Positions 1-8,041 are shown, counted from the first letter of the stretch. The stretch: 25,597 nt of DNA from Zymomonas sp. (GCA_027489105.1 JAIYAJ010000300.1:1-25597), one strand, 5' to 3'. Numbers and translations are program-made. Notes: generated by a model not told the origin, from the sequence alone.

Positions 1-76
1 CCGCGGCCTGCCCGGCACTCGCCAGCGTTACGACAGCACCGGCGAAAAGACCTTTGATCAGACTTATCTGTCGCAT
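1..76 (-). CDS. Exported protein, N-terminal fragment
   Basis: Only the first 25 codons lie in the window; the gene runs off the left edge. The reading starts MRQISLIKGLFAGAVVTLAS and continues with AGQAA. This is a typical Sec signal peptide: basic start, hydrophobic core, small residues before a likely cleavage site after AQA-like residues. A GAGGAGAG ribosome binding site sits just upstream of the ATG. The mature protein is not visible, so no function can be given. Confidence 0.6.
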   Translation of the reverse strand, partial: MRQISLIKGLFAGAVVTLASAGQAA

Positions 77-117
77 TCTCGCTCTCCTCGTCTTTCAAGC
101 CCGCCCCAGAACGGCAA

Positions 118-748
118 TCAGAAACCCAATATCAGAGCGATGGCGAGCAGCAGCCCCAGCCCCTCGCCTATCGCCGCGAGCGCCGTGAGGCAGCCCCGGA
201 AAAGCCGGTGTCGAACTGTATCGCGAACCAACGCGCCTCGACTATGAGGTACAGGATCAGCGCACAGCCCATGACCCCCGCGCCAGACAGCATGGCGGGC
301 GTACCGCCCATCCCGGCCAGGATCGATCCACTGCCGAGGAGCAGGGCGAAAACTGCCGCCGGATAGCATCGAGCGTAGAAGGGCAGCCGCAGCGTGGCGC
401 GATCGACCGGCAAACCACGCCGCCAGACGAAGTGCAGCGACATCAAAAGGGGAAAGATCGAGAAGACCAACAGGCGGAAGATCAGCGCGCTGCTATCGTC
501 GTTGATCATCCCGGCCAGCCCGCGCCTGGTCGCCACCAGCCGGTCGCTCTCACCGAGCGCCGTAGCCCACAGATGCGCGAGGAGCAGGGTGAGCGTCAGA
601 AACAGGGGCGGGCCGAGCGCCGCCGCATATTGTTCCTCGGATGGCAGCTCGAGCTGGCGATCGGCATAGCCCATCATCGATAGCGGCCGCAGCAGCGCGC
701 GCCCTGCATGGCTCGCTCCGGGAAGCCTATCATGGCTGCCATCGCCAT
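118..748 (-). pseudogene. Polytopic membrane protein gene, apparently frameshifted
   Basis: The central frame (168-677) encodes about four hydrophobic segments, for example around LFLTLTLLLAHLWATAL, LIFRLLVFSIFPLLMSLHF and VFALLLGSGSILAGM. It ends in an unlikely basic tail, SGAASRRSRR. Near 190-200, in a stretch with TTTT and GGGG on the coding strand, another frame gives a convincing last membrane helix (LTALAAIGEGLGLLLAIALI) ending at 118. Near 690-705, in a GCGCGCGC run, a third frame supplies a plausible start (ATG at 748, then IGFPERAMQGA). Joining the three gives one coherent protein of about 210 residues. I do not recognise the family. If there is no frameshift, the intact ORF would be 168-677 with start MMGYADRQ. 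Sequencing error at simple repeats is an alternative to true decay. Confidence 0.45.
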
Positions 749-946
749 ACGCCCAGGAACTTCCCGAACAGGCAGCTTCTGGGATCTGCCGGAGGGGCAA
801 GCGCATCCGGCAAGGGCTGGTTGAACCGATCGACGCGATCCGAAAAAGGTCCGGTGCGGCGAGCGCTTCATCAGTTGTTAAACATTATAGCCAAGGATTT
901 GTCCGGATAGCGCAGCGAGCGAAGCTGGAGCAGAACGCCCCGACAC

Positions 947-1621
947 TCAGAGATTGGTTCCAGCCTCGCTCCCGTGGACAGAATCAGGCGGCTGGGGTCC
1001 GGCTTCGTAACATGGGTCGGCCGAAATCAGGAAGCGGCCGCCGGGCCCCGGCCCTTCCGGAGGAGGGGCGATGGCGAGAGCATGGAGCGAGTCCGGCCAG
1101 AGCTTCAAAACCGGAAACCCCGGCCGACCAGCCCGCATGTCCAGGGCACAGAGGCCGTCCGCCATCCAGCTGAAGCCGCGTTGCACGAGTGCCATCGCCA
1201 GGCTCGTCTTGCCTGTTCCGGGCGGCGACCAGAGCAGGAAAGATCGCCCGTGATAGGCCAGGCAAATGGCCGATAACGGCGTGAAACCCTGCTGCAGACA
1301 AATACGCGCGGCCGGGGTGCCGCGCAGAAAATCGAGAGCCCGCGGCAAAAAGGTGTCGTCCTTTGTCGAGATGGTGATGCTGTTCCGGTCGGTCAGCAGA
1401 TAGCTTGCGACGCCCGGCACGCGAAATAGGATTGAACCCAGCCCATCGATCCGCAGCAACGGCCGCGACAGGACAGGGTTTTCGAGAACGTCGGGCACAT
1501 TACCGGTATCGAGAAAAATCGAATGGCCGGAAGCATGCGGTCGCGAAATTCCGAAAAACGGACATTCGAACGGGGAATGGAAGCTCTGTCCTAGAGCGGA
1601 ATAGATATAGCCCAAGCGCAC
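947..1621 (-). CDS. HprK-like P-loop kinase-related protein
   Basis: The 224-residue product resembles the HPr kinase/phosphorylase-like proteins found beside some peptide- or polysaccharide-modification clusters. It has a variable N-terminal half, then a Walker A loop (SPPGTGKTS, residues 132-140), then FSWMADGLCALD and PGFPVLKLWPDSL, which match the usual segments after the P-loop. Two features are odd. The histidine usually found in the segment before the P-loop is absent (FTPLSAICLAYHGR), and the usual acidic pair after it reads ADG. The protein also stops about 80 residues earlier than relatives of about 300. The start is GTG, because an in-frame TGA lies two codons upstream. No PqqD, asparagine synthase or lasso precursor gene is visible beside it. 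It may be a decayed or orphan copy. Confidence 0.6.
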   Translation of the reverse strand: MRLGYIYSALGQSFHSPFECPFFGISRPHASGHSIFLDTGNVPDVLENPVLSRPLLRIDGLGSILFRVPGVASYLLTDRNSITISTKDDTFLPRALDFLRGTPAARICLQQGFTPLSAICLAYHGRSFLLWSPPGTGKTSLAMALVQRGFSWMADGLCALDMRAGRPGFPVLKLWPDSLHALAIAPPPEGPGPGGRFLISADPCYEAGPQPPDSVHGSEAGTNL

Positions 1622-1983
1622 CCGCTCTCATCGTCCCTCGAGAAGGTTGCAATGCATCCAAGCACACGCTGCATCAAGCCTCCCCCCTTTCTCAACGGTG
1701 CCATCAGGAATGACGCCGCCGTCCCTGTTCGCTCTCCTGCCTGTATTTCGCTGCCCCTGCCTATCTGCCCAGTTCACCATCCGCAATTCTTGGATGTCGA
1801 TGAATATCGCGCAAGTTGAATCTTCCCAGATCTCGATAGAGGATCCGAATTCGAGCCCAGCCGAAAGATCGAAAATTTTTAGAATTATCGTCATAAAAGT
1901 GTAACAATAAAAATCTTTCCGATTCGCGGTTTTGTGTCATCATGGTGCAACAAACAGCGTTTTCGAATCGGAGGGTTTGCCAG
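1622..1983. other. Intergenic region without a convincing gene
   Basis: This divergent gap between the HprK-like gene and the TPR-like gene is AT-richer than its surroundings, especially 1790-1930. An 88-codon minus-strand ORF (1628-1894) ends two codons before the HprK-like start and in the same frame. It lacks a ribosome binding site and uses rare codons such as AGG and AGA, so I do not call it a gene. Two GANTC sites (GATTC near 1920, GAATC near 1965) precede the plus-strand gene. Confidence 0.4.
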
Positions 1984-2331
1984 ATGTTCAAGGTTGTTCT
2001 TGCCGGTGCCGCGCTTGCTCTTGCGGTTCCTGCCCTTGCACAGCCGACCGAGGTCGCCGATCCTTATGGTGCCGGGTCGATCTCCAAGGGCCGCTACACG
2101 GCGGTCGAGCGCAAGCTGCAGGCTGCCTATGAGAAGGGCGATCGCTCGCCCGAGGTGCTGCTCAATCTCGCCGCGATCCGGCTTCAGGAGAAGCGGGCGA
2201 CGGAAGCCCGCGATCTTTACAAGGCCGTGCTGAGCCAGCCCAATGCCGACATGGCGACGCTCAATGGCGCCGCCGGTTCGCATGATGTCGCGCAACGTGG
2301 CCTTGCCGGTGCGCTGGCGATGCTCGACTGA
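1984..2331 (+). CDS. Small exported TPR-like protein
   Basis: The 115-residue protein starts MFKVVLAGAALALAVPALAQ, a clear Sec signal peptide with an ALAQ cleavage region, so it should act in the periplasm. The mature part contains one to two tetratricopeptide-like helical hairpins (KLQAAYEKGDRSPEVLLNLA, then KRATEARDLYKAVLSQ). Such repeats usually mediate protein contacts. The ATG at 1984 is preferred because GGAGGG lies eight bases before it; upstream in-frame starts add a non-signal-like leader. The gene stands alone and is followed by a strong terminator. The specific role is unknown. Confidence 0.75.
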   Translation: MFKVVLAGAALALAVPALAQPTEVADPYGAGSISKGRYTAVERKLQAAYEKGDRSPEVLLNLAAIRLQEKRATEARDLYKAVLSQPNADMATLNGAAGSHDVAQRGLAGALAMLD

Positions 2332-2356
2332 GGCGGCGAAAGTCGAACGAACATCA

Positions 2357-2386
2357 GGGCCTGCCGGGCAATCGGCGGGCCCTTTT
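2357..2386 (+). terminator. Rho-independent terminator
   Basis: A ten-base-pair stem (GGGCCTGCCG paired with CGGCGGGCCC, one G-T pair) with a six-base loop is followed by TTTTCTT. It lies 25 bases after the TPR-like gene and ends its transcript. Confidence 0.85.
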
Positions 2387-2652
2387 CTTGTGCACTGTCG
2401 CATCGACAGCGGAACCGTCATGCGCATCGGCAATTGTCCCGATATGCGTGCATGGCTCATCAGCAATCTCGCCTCGGGATCGACCGACGCAGCGACGCTC
2501 GACCAGTTGCCCGCGCTCTTTCCGACCTTGGACTTCGTCGGTCACAGCTGTTTTCCCGACGCCCCCCTCACCCTGTGCCATGGCCGGTCTCGACTCGCCT
2601 TCCTCGCAACGCGAGCAAAGGCGGACAGCCGTGCAGAGGGAGAGTGGGCGGC
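2387..2652. other. Intergenic remainder, nothing recognised
   Basis: Together with the terminator, this makes a gap of about 320 bases before the phosphoesterase gene. Open frames cross it on both strands, but none has a ribosome binding site, a domain-like composition or a plausible start. I see no structural RNA or clear promoter in it. Confidence 0.4.
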
Positions 2653-3384
2653 ATGATCCGGCTGTTCCATGTCAGCGATCTCCACTTCGGCTGTGAGGAC
2701 CGCGAAGCCCTCGCCTGGTTTGCCGACTGCGTGCGGCGCGAACGCCCCGATGCGGTGGCGGTGACCGGCGACCTGACGATGCGCGCGCGCCGGTCGGAAT
2801 TCGCCGCCGCTGCCGAATGGCTCGAAGACCTGGCCGTGCCGCTGACGATCGAACCGGGCAATCATGACCTGCCCTGGAACCCGCTGACCAGGCTGCTGCA
2901 GCCCTATCGGCGCTTCCGCAAGCTCGAACGCGCACTCGAACGGCCGATCGACCTCGGCCATGTGCGGATCGTGCCGCTCAAGTCCACCGCGCGGATGCAG
3001 GCGCGGCTCAATTGGTCATGGGGCTTCGTGGGACGGTCGTCGCTGGAAGCAGCATTGAGGGAACTCGGCGCGCTCGCAGAGCATGAAATCGGCATCGTCG
3101 CGACGCATCACCCCCTGATCGATCAGGGCCACCTCCCCTCTCAGGGACGCACACTGCGCGGACCGAAAGCCGCCGCCCGTCTGGCCGAAGCGGGTGCGCG
3201 GCTCATCCTGAGCGGGCATGTCCACGTCCCCTTCGACGCGATCGCAGAGAGCGAAGCCGGGCCGATCCGCATGGTCGGCGCGGGCACTCTGTCGCAGCGC
3301 ACGCGTGACACCCCGCCCTCCTTCAACCGGATCACCATTGCTGGGGACTGCATCGAGGTCGAGTTGCACCGAATGGGCGCCTGA
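2653..3384 (+). CDS. Calcineurin-like metallophosphoesterase
   Basis: The 243-residue protein shows the full metallophosphoesterase motif set in order: DLHFG near residue 9, GDLTM near 42, GNHD near 72, THHPL near 155 and GHVHVPF near 194. These residues bind two metal ions and hydrolyse phosphomonoesters or phosphodiesters. The family includes cyclic-nucleotide phosphodiesterases and lipid A precursor hydrolases, and the substrate cannot be read from sequence alone. There is no signal peptide, so it is probably cytoplasmic. The ATG at 2653 starts exactly at the domain (MIRLFHVSDLHF) and has GAGGGAGA upstream. The gene converges on the GGDEF gene with a 21-base gap. Confidence 0.85.
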   Translation: MIRLFHVSDLHFGCEDREALAWFADCVRRERPDAVAVTGDLTMRARRSEFAAAAEWLEDLAVPLTIEPGNHDLPWNPLTRLLQPYRRFRKLERALERPIDLGHVRIVPLKSTARMQARLNWSWGFVGRSSLEAALRELGALAEHEIGIVATHHPLIDQGHLPSQGRTLRGPKAAARLAEAGARLILSGHVHVPFDAIAESEAGPIRMVGAGTLSQRTRDTPPSFNRITIAGDCIEVELHRMGA

Positions 3385-3405
3385 ACCGGTCCCACGCAAC
3401 GGTGA

Positions 3406-4575
3406 TCAGATCGGGGGGGATTGGCCTGCCACCGCAGGATCATAGGCCGAGATACCGGTCGGCCCACGCTTGCCCTGGCGCAGCGCCCGTTCGGCGGATG
3501 CGAGCAGCCGCTCGAGATCGGCGCTTTCCTGCAGATCGACCGCATAGCCGATATTGGCCGTAATGATGATGTCTTCGCCGGCCACCGCATAGCTCTTGTC
3601 GAGGGTGGAAACGATCTGCTGCGCCAGATGTTCGGCTTCGCGCCCATCGGCCATGTTGGGCTGAATCACGACGAAGTCGTCGCCGTTGAGGTGGATCACC
3701 AGATTGTCACCGCGCACCACTCGCCGCAGCCGCTGCGCCACCGCCTTGAGCAGCGCGTCGCCCGCCATATGCCCATAGGTCTCGTTGACGGGTTCGAGCT
3801 GGTTGATGTCGACGCAGTGGACGGCGATCAGGTCGCTGTCGTCGGAGCGCCCGACGATCTCGTCGAAGCGCTCGCGCAGCACCAGGCGGTTTGGAAGGCC
3901 GGTGAGGTCGTCCTGCCGGGCCAGCGTCTCCATCAGATGGCGCATCGAGATCTGCGCCGCTGCACCACGATAGCGCTTGATCATGGAAAGGAGACCACCC
4001 GTCAGGAACAGCGCCATGAGCAGGCCCGTTCCCCAATGCGCCACGCCAGGCGTCAGCAGCGCGGCGATGATGGTGGGGACGACCGCCAGCACGCTCGCGC
4101 TGAGGCTGATCCAGAGGCGCAGCGGCACTGTCGCCGCGACACCTGCGGCATAACCGAAGACCAGCGCTACGATCAGCAGATGCTGTTCGATAGCGACCGT
4201 CGCATAGCCCCATCCGCCGAACAGGCCGAGCGCCGCCGCAAAGGCGATATAGCCATAGCCGAAGCGCCGCTCGATCGAGCGGGCGACGTTGAGCCCCAGT
4301 CCGGAATCGAAAACGCGCCGCCGGAAACCGAACAGCGCCAGAAGGCGCATCGACGAGGCGAGCAGCCCGATCGCATAGAGCAGAAGCAGCACCGGATCGT
4401 CCGACAGCAGGGCGAGATAGGCCCCGGTGCACACGAAACACAGGGTCATGATGAGCGCTGGCACAGTATATTCGAACAGCGACTGGACCAGTTCGATATA
4501 GGTCGCGGCGGACAGCCTCTCCCGACCGGCGGCCGCAAGGCGGCGACGCCCCGTCAGAAGGGTACGCATGGACAT
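3406..4575 (-). CDS. Membrane-bound GGDEF-domain protein, degenerate site
   Basis: The N-terminal 200 residues contain about five to six membrane segments. The C-terminal part is a GGDEF domain beginning at DLTGLPNR (residues 223-230) and continuing through DINQLEPVNETYGHMAGD. The signature is NGDDF (297-301) instead of GGDEF, and the usual RxxD inhibitory site before it reads RGDN. Active diguanylate cyclases need the glycine pair to hold GTP, so cyclase activity is doubtful. It may be a weak enzyme, a GTP sensor or a c-di-GMP-linked scaffold. The start at 4575 (MSMRTLL) is chosen because GGAG sits eight bases upstream; an in-frame ATG at 4647 has no ribosome binding site. It is transcribed alone. 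Confidence 0.85.
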   Translation of the reverse strand: MSMRTLLTGRRRLAAAGRERLSAATYIELVQSLFEYTVPALIMTLCFVCTGAYLALLSDDPVLLLLYAIGLLASSMRLLALFGFRRRVFDSGLGLNVARSIERRFGYGYIAFAAALGLFGGWGYATVAIEQHLLIVALVFGYAAGVAATVPLRLWISLSASVLAVVPTIIAALLTPGVAHWGTGLLMALFLTGGLLSMIKRYRGAAAQISMRHLMETLARQDDLTGLPNRLVLRERFDEIVGRSDDSDLIAVHCVDINQLEPVNETYGHMAGDALLKAVAQRLRRVVRGDNLVIHLNGDDFVVIQPNMADGREAEHLAQQIVSTLDKSYAVAGEDIIITANIGYAVDLQESADLERLLASAERALRQGKRGPTGISAYDPAVAGQSPPI

Positions 4576-4812
4576 CACTCTTGCTCCAAAGCCCGAAGTG
4601 CGCCGCCCTGACGCACCAGCTCCTTCGCTATTGCTAGCAGAGGTCATCAGCGGCCGTAATTACGCAATATTGATTAAGAACGTCAGTTCTCCGGCGCGAT
4701 GCCGTTACAGCGGACCCCGGCACGCGCACCGGGACCAGTCGCTTATGGCTGAGCCGGTGCGTAGCGGGGCGGAGCACAGGCCGCTGTGCATCAGGTCACA
4801 AGCGCGGCGGAC

Positions 4813-4843
4813 ACAAGAAAACAGGCCCCCGAAGGAGCCTGTT
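4813..4843 (-). terminator. Rho-independent terminator of tRNA-Asp
   Basis: On the minus strand AACAGGCTCC pairs with GGGGCCTGTT around a TTCG tetraloop and is followed by TTCTTGT. It lies 22 bases after the tRNA 3' end, so the tRNA appears to be its own transcription unit. Confidence 0.85.
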
Positions 4844-4865
4844 CTTTCCGATAAGCCATTGAGAA

Positions 4866-4942
<77 letters not shown>

Positions 4943-4963
4943 GAACTGTGTCGGTGGAGGGGG

Positions 4964-4992
4964 CACCTAGTGGAGGGGCGCAGCCCTGTCAA
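4964..4992 (-). promoter_or_regulatory. Promoter of tRNA-Asp
   Basis: The minus strand carries a perfect TTGACA -35 box (4987-4992), a 17-base spacer and TAGGTG (4964-4969) as a -10-like box. The expected transcription start is about 15 bases before the mature tRNA 5' end. It sits just beyond the stop codon of the transporter gene. Confidence 0.65.
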
Positions 4993-5004
4993 CAGCATCG
5001 CGCA

Positions 5005-6240
5005 TCATTTTCCCAACTCTTTTGGAAGAGGCCCGTCCTCCTCCTGATGGCCATTGGTAAATGTGCCCTCGGCGAACAGGAAACCGGCGATGTCGGGCCA
5101 GCCTGCGGCATCGAGCACCGTCTTCAGGATGATCAGCAGCGGCACGGCCAGCAAGGCGCCCGCCGTACCCCACACCCAGCTCCAGAAGCTGAGCGCGACG
5201 AGAATCAGGAGCGGATTGATCGTCAGGCGACGGCCGACCAGCATCGGCGTCAGCACATTGGCCTCGACCAGATGGACCGCGACGAACAGCGAGGCCGGTA
5301 CCAGCGCATAGCCAAGGTCGCCGAAGGTCATGAGCCCGCCCACTGCAAGCAGCCCGGCCGCGACGATCGGTCCGAAATAGGGGATGTAGTTGAGGATGGC
5401 GACGAGACCGCCCCACATCACCGGGCTTGGCATCTCCGCGAACCACAGCATGACAGAAACGAGCACGCCCATGCCGATGTTCACCGCCGTGATCGTCGCC
5501 AGATAGGCCGAGGTACGATCGACCATCTCCTGGATCACGCGCGCCGTGGTCATGGCGCTGGAGAAGCTGCCCCGGCTGGTGATCGTCCGGCGGCGCATAC
5601 GCGTCCAGCTCGACAGGAAGAAATAGACGACGAGGGTCGCGAAAACGAGCTGGACAAGCGCGTGCGGCGCCGACGTCGCCACATAGTCGAACAGCGAGTT
5701 TGGCTCCTGCACAGTGACAGTCCGGCCGCGCGCCGCCGAATTGCGCAGCAGAGCGCCCATCGTCTCGTCGACGAAGCGCTCGAACGACGAATAAATGTCG
5801 ATCAGCGGTGACAGGTTGCGCCGGATCAGCTGGATGCGCGAGGGCAGCCGCGCGAACCATTCCGTCGCGGGGACGATGACCGAAGCGATCGCGGCATTGG
5901 CGAGGCCGAGGAACAGAATCACGCACAGCAGCGCCGCCAGCGGCGACGGCAGGCCCCGCCGCTCGAGCCATTCGAGCAGCGGCACCATGGCGACCGCTAT
6001 GACCAGCGCGGTCGTGACCGGCAGGAAGAACTCGGATCCCGAACGTAAGGCAAAAGGGATGGCAAGGATGATCCCCGCGCCCGCAGTCAGCGCCAGCCAC
6101 GCGAGCAGCCGGTCGCGCCGATAAGCCATCTCCGCCTGGATCGCCATCGAGTCGCGCAAGGCATCGCGCAGCACGTCGACCGGGGCCGTGGCATCGGCAG
6201 CCTGGGCAGGCCTTTCCCGATCCGCCACATCATCCTGCAT
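5005..6240 (-). CDS. AI-2E/PerM family membrane transporter
   Basis: The 411-residue protein has the architecture of the AI-2E exporter-like (PerM, PF01594) family. Two early helices (LLAWLALTAGAGIILAIPF and the following one) come first, then a third, a long extracytoplasmic or amphipathic segment, and a C-terminal bundle. The conserved segment ILNYIPYFGPIVAAG is a family hallmark. Members export small molecules such as autoinducer-2 or act as Na+/H+ antiporters; the substrate here is unknown. The start is supported by GGTGGAG six bases before the ATG. About 50 residues precede the first helix, and the tail is acidic then basic. It lies upstream of, and co-directional with, tRNA-Asp, which has its own promoter. 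Confidence 0.88.
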   Translation of the reverse strand: MQDDVADRERPAQAADATAPVDVLRDALRDSMAIQAEMAYRRDRLLAWLALTAGAGIILAIPFALRSGSEFFLPVTTALVIAVAMVPLLEWLERRGLPSPLAALLCVILFLGLANAAIASVIVPATEWFARLPSRIQLIRRNLSPLIDIYSSFERFVDETMGALLRNSAARGRTVTVQEPNSLFDYVATSAPHALVQLVFATLVVYFFLSSWTRMRRRTITSRGSFSSAMTTARVIQEMVDRTSAYLATITAVNIGMGVLVSVMLWFAEMPSPVMWGGLVAILNYIPYFGPIVAAGLLAVGGLMTFGDLGYALVPASLFVAVHLVEANVLTPMLVGRRLTINPLLILVALSFWSWVWGTAGALLAVPLLIILKTVLDAAGWPDIAGFLFAEGTFTNGHQEEDGPLPKELGK

Positions 6241-6634
6241 CGATTCGCTCCACCCGAAAGACGGTCACAGGCATCCCTATCGCGCGTTCTGCGGGGCAGC
6301 GCCAGAATCCCCGACACTCGCCCAACGCCGCTGCGGAATTATTACGCCAAGACAACAGCTTCATGGCAAAGATATGGCTTCTTGCGTTAGCAGGTGCACA
6401 AAAACACCATATGTTGGGTTCCACGGGTCGTCTTGGCGGTAAAACGACTCGTCGTGCTTTTATTGACTCGTTAACTCGCTTCGCCGCATGGCCGCGATCG
6501 TAACTGGTCGCGGGGGCTCTGCGGGGGCAGAAAGCCGAAACAGCCTCCCTGCCGACAAGACGTGAAAAAGCAGCTCGCCCCATGTTTCGAGTTAGGGGCG
6601 GGATGGCTCTTTTGCGCATTGCATGGAGTAATGA
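6241..6634. other. Divergent intergenic region before the wall hydrolase
   Basis: This 394-base region separates the transporter from the SleB-like gene. It contains no convincing ORF. The part from 6340 to 6480 is AT-richer than its surroundings and includes two GACTC (GANTC) sites at 6446 and 6465, the recognition sequence of the CcrM methylase in Alphaproteobacteria. The region probably contains both promoters, but I cannot assign clear -35/-10 boxes. Confidence 0.4.
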
Positions 6635-7204
6635 ATGCCCGCCAAACTGGCTCAACATCCGCTGATGATCGCTGCGATGATTGTCGCAGCGGCTACCGGC
6701 GCTATGGGCTTTGCGGCCATTCCGGCGTCTTCACCGACGCTTGCCTACGAAGTTTCTCCCCAGATCATCGATGACGACGCCGTCATCGACGACGGCATCG
6801 ACCGGGTGCTGTTCAAGGAAGCCGCCAACAGCGGCAAGATCGATCGCGAGCTCGAATGCATGGCCAAGGTCGTCATGCACGAAGCCGCCAACCAGCCGCG
6901 CAGCGGCCAACTCGCCGTCGCGCAGGTCATCATGAACCGGGTCGGACAGAATCGCTTCGGCGAAACCGTCTGCGAGGTGGTGAACCAGCCGGGCCAGTTC
7001 TTCCGTACCGCCTCCTACAATCCGCGCCGCGACAGCGATCGCTGGGCGATGGCGGTCGAGGTTTCGCGCCAGGCGATGGCCGGTCATGGTGACCAGGTCG
7101 TTCCCGGCGCCGTCTTCTATCACGCAGCCAGCAGCTCGCCGAACCGCTTCTTCCGGACGCGCGAGCGCCTGTCGATGGTGGGCGATCACATTTTCTATCG
7201 GTAA
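6635..7204 (+). CDS. SleB-type cell-wall hydrolase
   Basis: The 189-residue protein starts with a hydrophobic export segment (LMIAAMIVAAATGAMGFAAI), so it should act in the periplasm or be membrane-anchored. The C-terminal 120 residues match the Hydrolase_2/SleB lytic transglycosylase family: ECMAKVVMHEAANQP, then QLAVAQVIMNRV, then TVCEVVNQPGQF, and a final FYHA...F block. The glutamate in MHEAANQ is the likely catalytic acid. In non-sporulating bacteria such enzymes remodel peptidoglycan during growth or division. The ATG at 6635 has GGAG six bases upstream. A strong terminator follows, so it is probably monocistronic. GANTC sites upstream could link it to the cell cycle. Confidence 0.88.
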   Translation: MPAKLAQHPLMIAAMIVAAATGAMGFAAIPASSPTLAYEVSPQIIDDDAVIDDGIDRVLFKEAANSGKIDRELECMAKVVMHEAANQPRSGQLAVAQVIMNRVGQNRFGETVCEVVNQPGQFFRTASYNPRRDSDRWAMAVEVSRQAMAGHGDQVVPGAVFYHAASSSPNRFFRTRERLSMVGDHIFYR

Positions 7205-7230
7205 ACCGACACAGATCGGAGAGGATGCAG

Positions 7231-7262
7231 GGGCCCGGCGGAGACGTCGGGCCCTTTGCTTT
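7231..7262 (+). terminator. Rho-independent terminator
   Basis: GGGCCCGGCG pairs with CGTCGGGCCC (one G-T pair) around a GAGA loop and is followed by TTTGCTTT. It lies 26 bases after the wall-hydrolase stop codon. Confidence 0.85.
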
Positions 7263-7289
7263 GGAGCCGCGATCGGGAATAGAACTCCC

Positions 7290-7763
7290 ATGTCCCGCAC
7301 CACCCGCGCCACCCAGGCCCTGACCAAAGCCGGCATCGCGCATGAGGTCCACAGCTATGCCTATGATCCCGGCGCCGAGCGCGTCGGGCTCCAGGCCGCC
7401 GAAGCGCTGGGCGAGGATCCGGCGCGGGTGCTCAAGACCCTGATGATCGAGGTCGACGGCAAGCCCGCCTGCGCCGTCATCCCGTCCGACCGCGAACTGT
7501 CGATGAAGCGCGCGGCAGCGGCCTTCGGGGGTAAGTCTGCGCAGATGATGACGTCAGCCGATGCCGAGCGGCTGACCGGCTACCATGTCGGCGGGATCAG
7601 TCCCTTCGGCCAGCGCAAGGCTGTGCCGACCGCGATCGAGGCAGCGGCGATGGACCACGCACTAGTCTACATCAATGGCGGTCAGCGCGGGCTTCAGGTG
7701 CGGCTGGCGCCCGGGGACGCTGCGGCGGCGGTCAAAGCGATCGTGGCGCCTCTGGTGGGGTGA
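7290..7763 (+). CDS. ybaK: Cys-tRNA(Pro)/Cys-tRNA(Cys) deacylase
   Basis: The 157-residue protein has the usual length and motifs of the YbaK/EbsC branch of the INS superfamily. It starts TRATQALTKAGIAHEVHSY and has RVLKTLMIEVDGKPACAVIP, with the lysine that is essential in the family. KSAQMMTSADAERLTGYHVGGISPFG is the conserved substrate-binding loop. The family removes cysteine mischarged onto tRNA-Pro, an editing step in translation in the cytoplasm. The ATG at 7290 fits the family start; a longer upstream extension of the frame crosses the previous gene and is not coding. It converges on the NTF2-like gene across a structured repeat. Confidence 0.9.
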   Translation: MSRTTRATQALTKAGIAHEVHSYAYDPGAERVGLQAAEALGEDPARVLKTLMIEVDGKPACAVIPSDRELSMKRAAAAFGGKSAQMMTSADAERLTGYHVGGISPFGQRKAVPTAIEAAAMDHALVYINGGQRGLQVRLAPGDAAAAVKAIVAPLVG

Positions 7764-7814
7764 CATCTCCGCTTCAGGATAACCGAAGCAGAGACTTTTA
7801 CGGTCGCGCGCCCC

Positions 7815-7933
7815 CCCCTCCACCATGCTTCGCATGGTCCCCCTCCCCGTTTCGGGGAGGATCTTGGCCGCGCATTACCCCCGGGTTCCTCCCCGGCACG
7901 GGGAGGGGGACCGTCCGCAGGACGGTGGAGGGG
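7815..7933. repeat. Structured GC-rich repeat, copy 1
   Basis: This 119-base unit is bounded by CCCCTCCACC and its complement GGTGGAGGGG. Inside are four hairpins in order: ACCATG-CTTCG-CATGGT, a CCTCCCCG/CGGGGAGG stem, a second CCTCCCCG/CGGGGAGG stem and ACCGTC-CGCAG-GACGGT. It lies between two convergent genes and could act as a two-way terminator. The second copy is at 8620-8736. Confidence 0.85.
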
Positions 7934-8041
7934 AAATGCGGGACGAACTCTCCTGACAGCACCAAATGTTGGGGTGGTAGCGCTCAAGGCGATCGTGGCG
8001 CCTCTGATGGGTGACGACCCGCCTCTCGGGCAAGCCGACGA

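Noticed and set aside
1628..1894. 88-codon minus-strand ORF ending just before the HprK-like gene, possibly a peptide precursor or PqqD-like gene.
   Set aside because: It has no ribosome binding site, codon use unlike neighbouring genes, no recognisable motif, and is in the same frame as the next gene so may be a chance open stretch.
2388..2652. Several overlapping ORFs ahead of the phosphoesterase gene, including a long upstream extension of its frame.
   Set aside because: The domain starts exactly at MIRLFHVSDLHF and the upstream residues have shadow-like composition with no start signal.
3421..4611. 396-codon plus-strand ORF opposite the GGDEF gene.
   Set aside because: It is the antisense shadow of a clearly recognisable protein; it is rich in His, Arg, Asp and Gln as expected for such shadows in GC-rich DNA.
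7801..7940. Possible CRISPR-like or riboswitch element in the C/G-rich repeats near 7.8 and 8.6 kb.
   Set aside because: There are only two units about 800 bases apart with no regular spacers, and no conserved aptamer core was recognised; a dispersed structured repeat explains them better.
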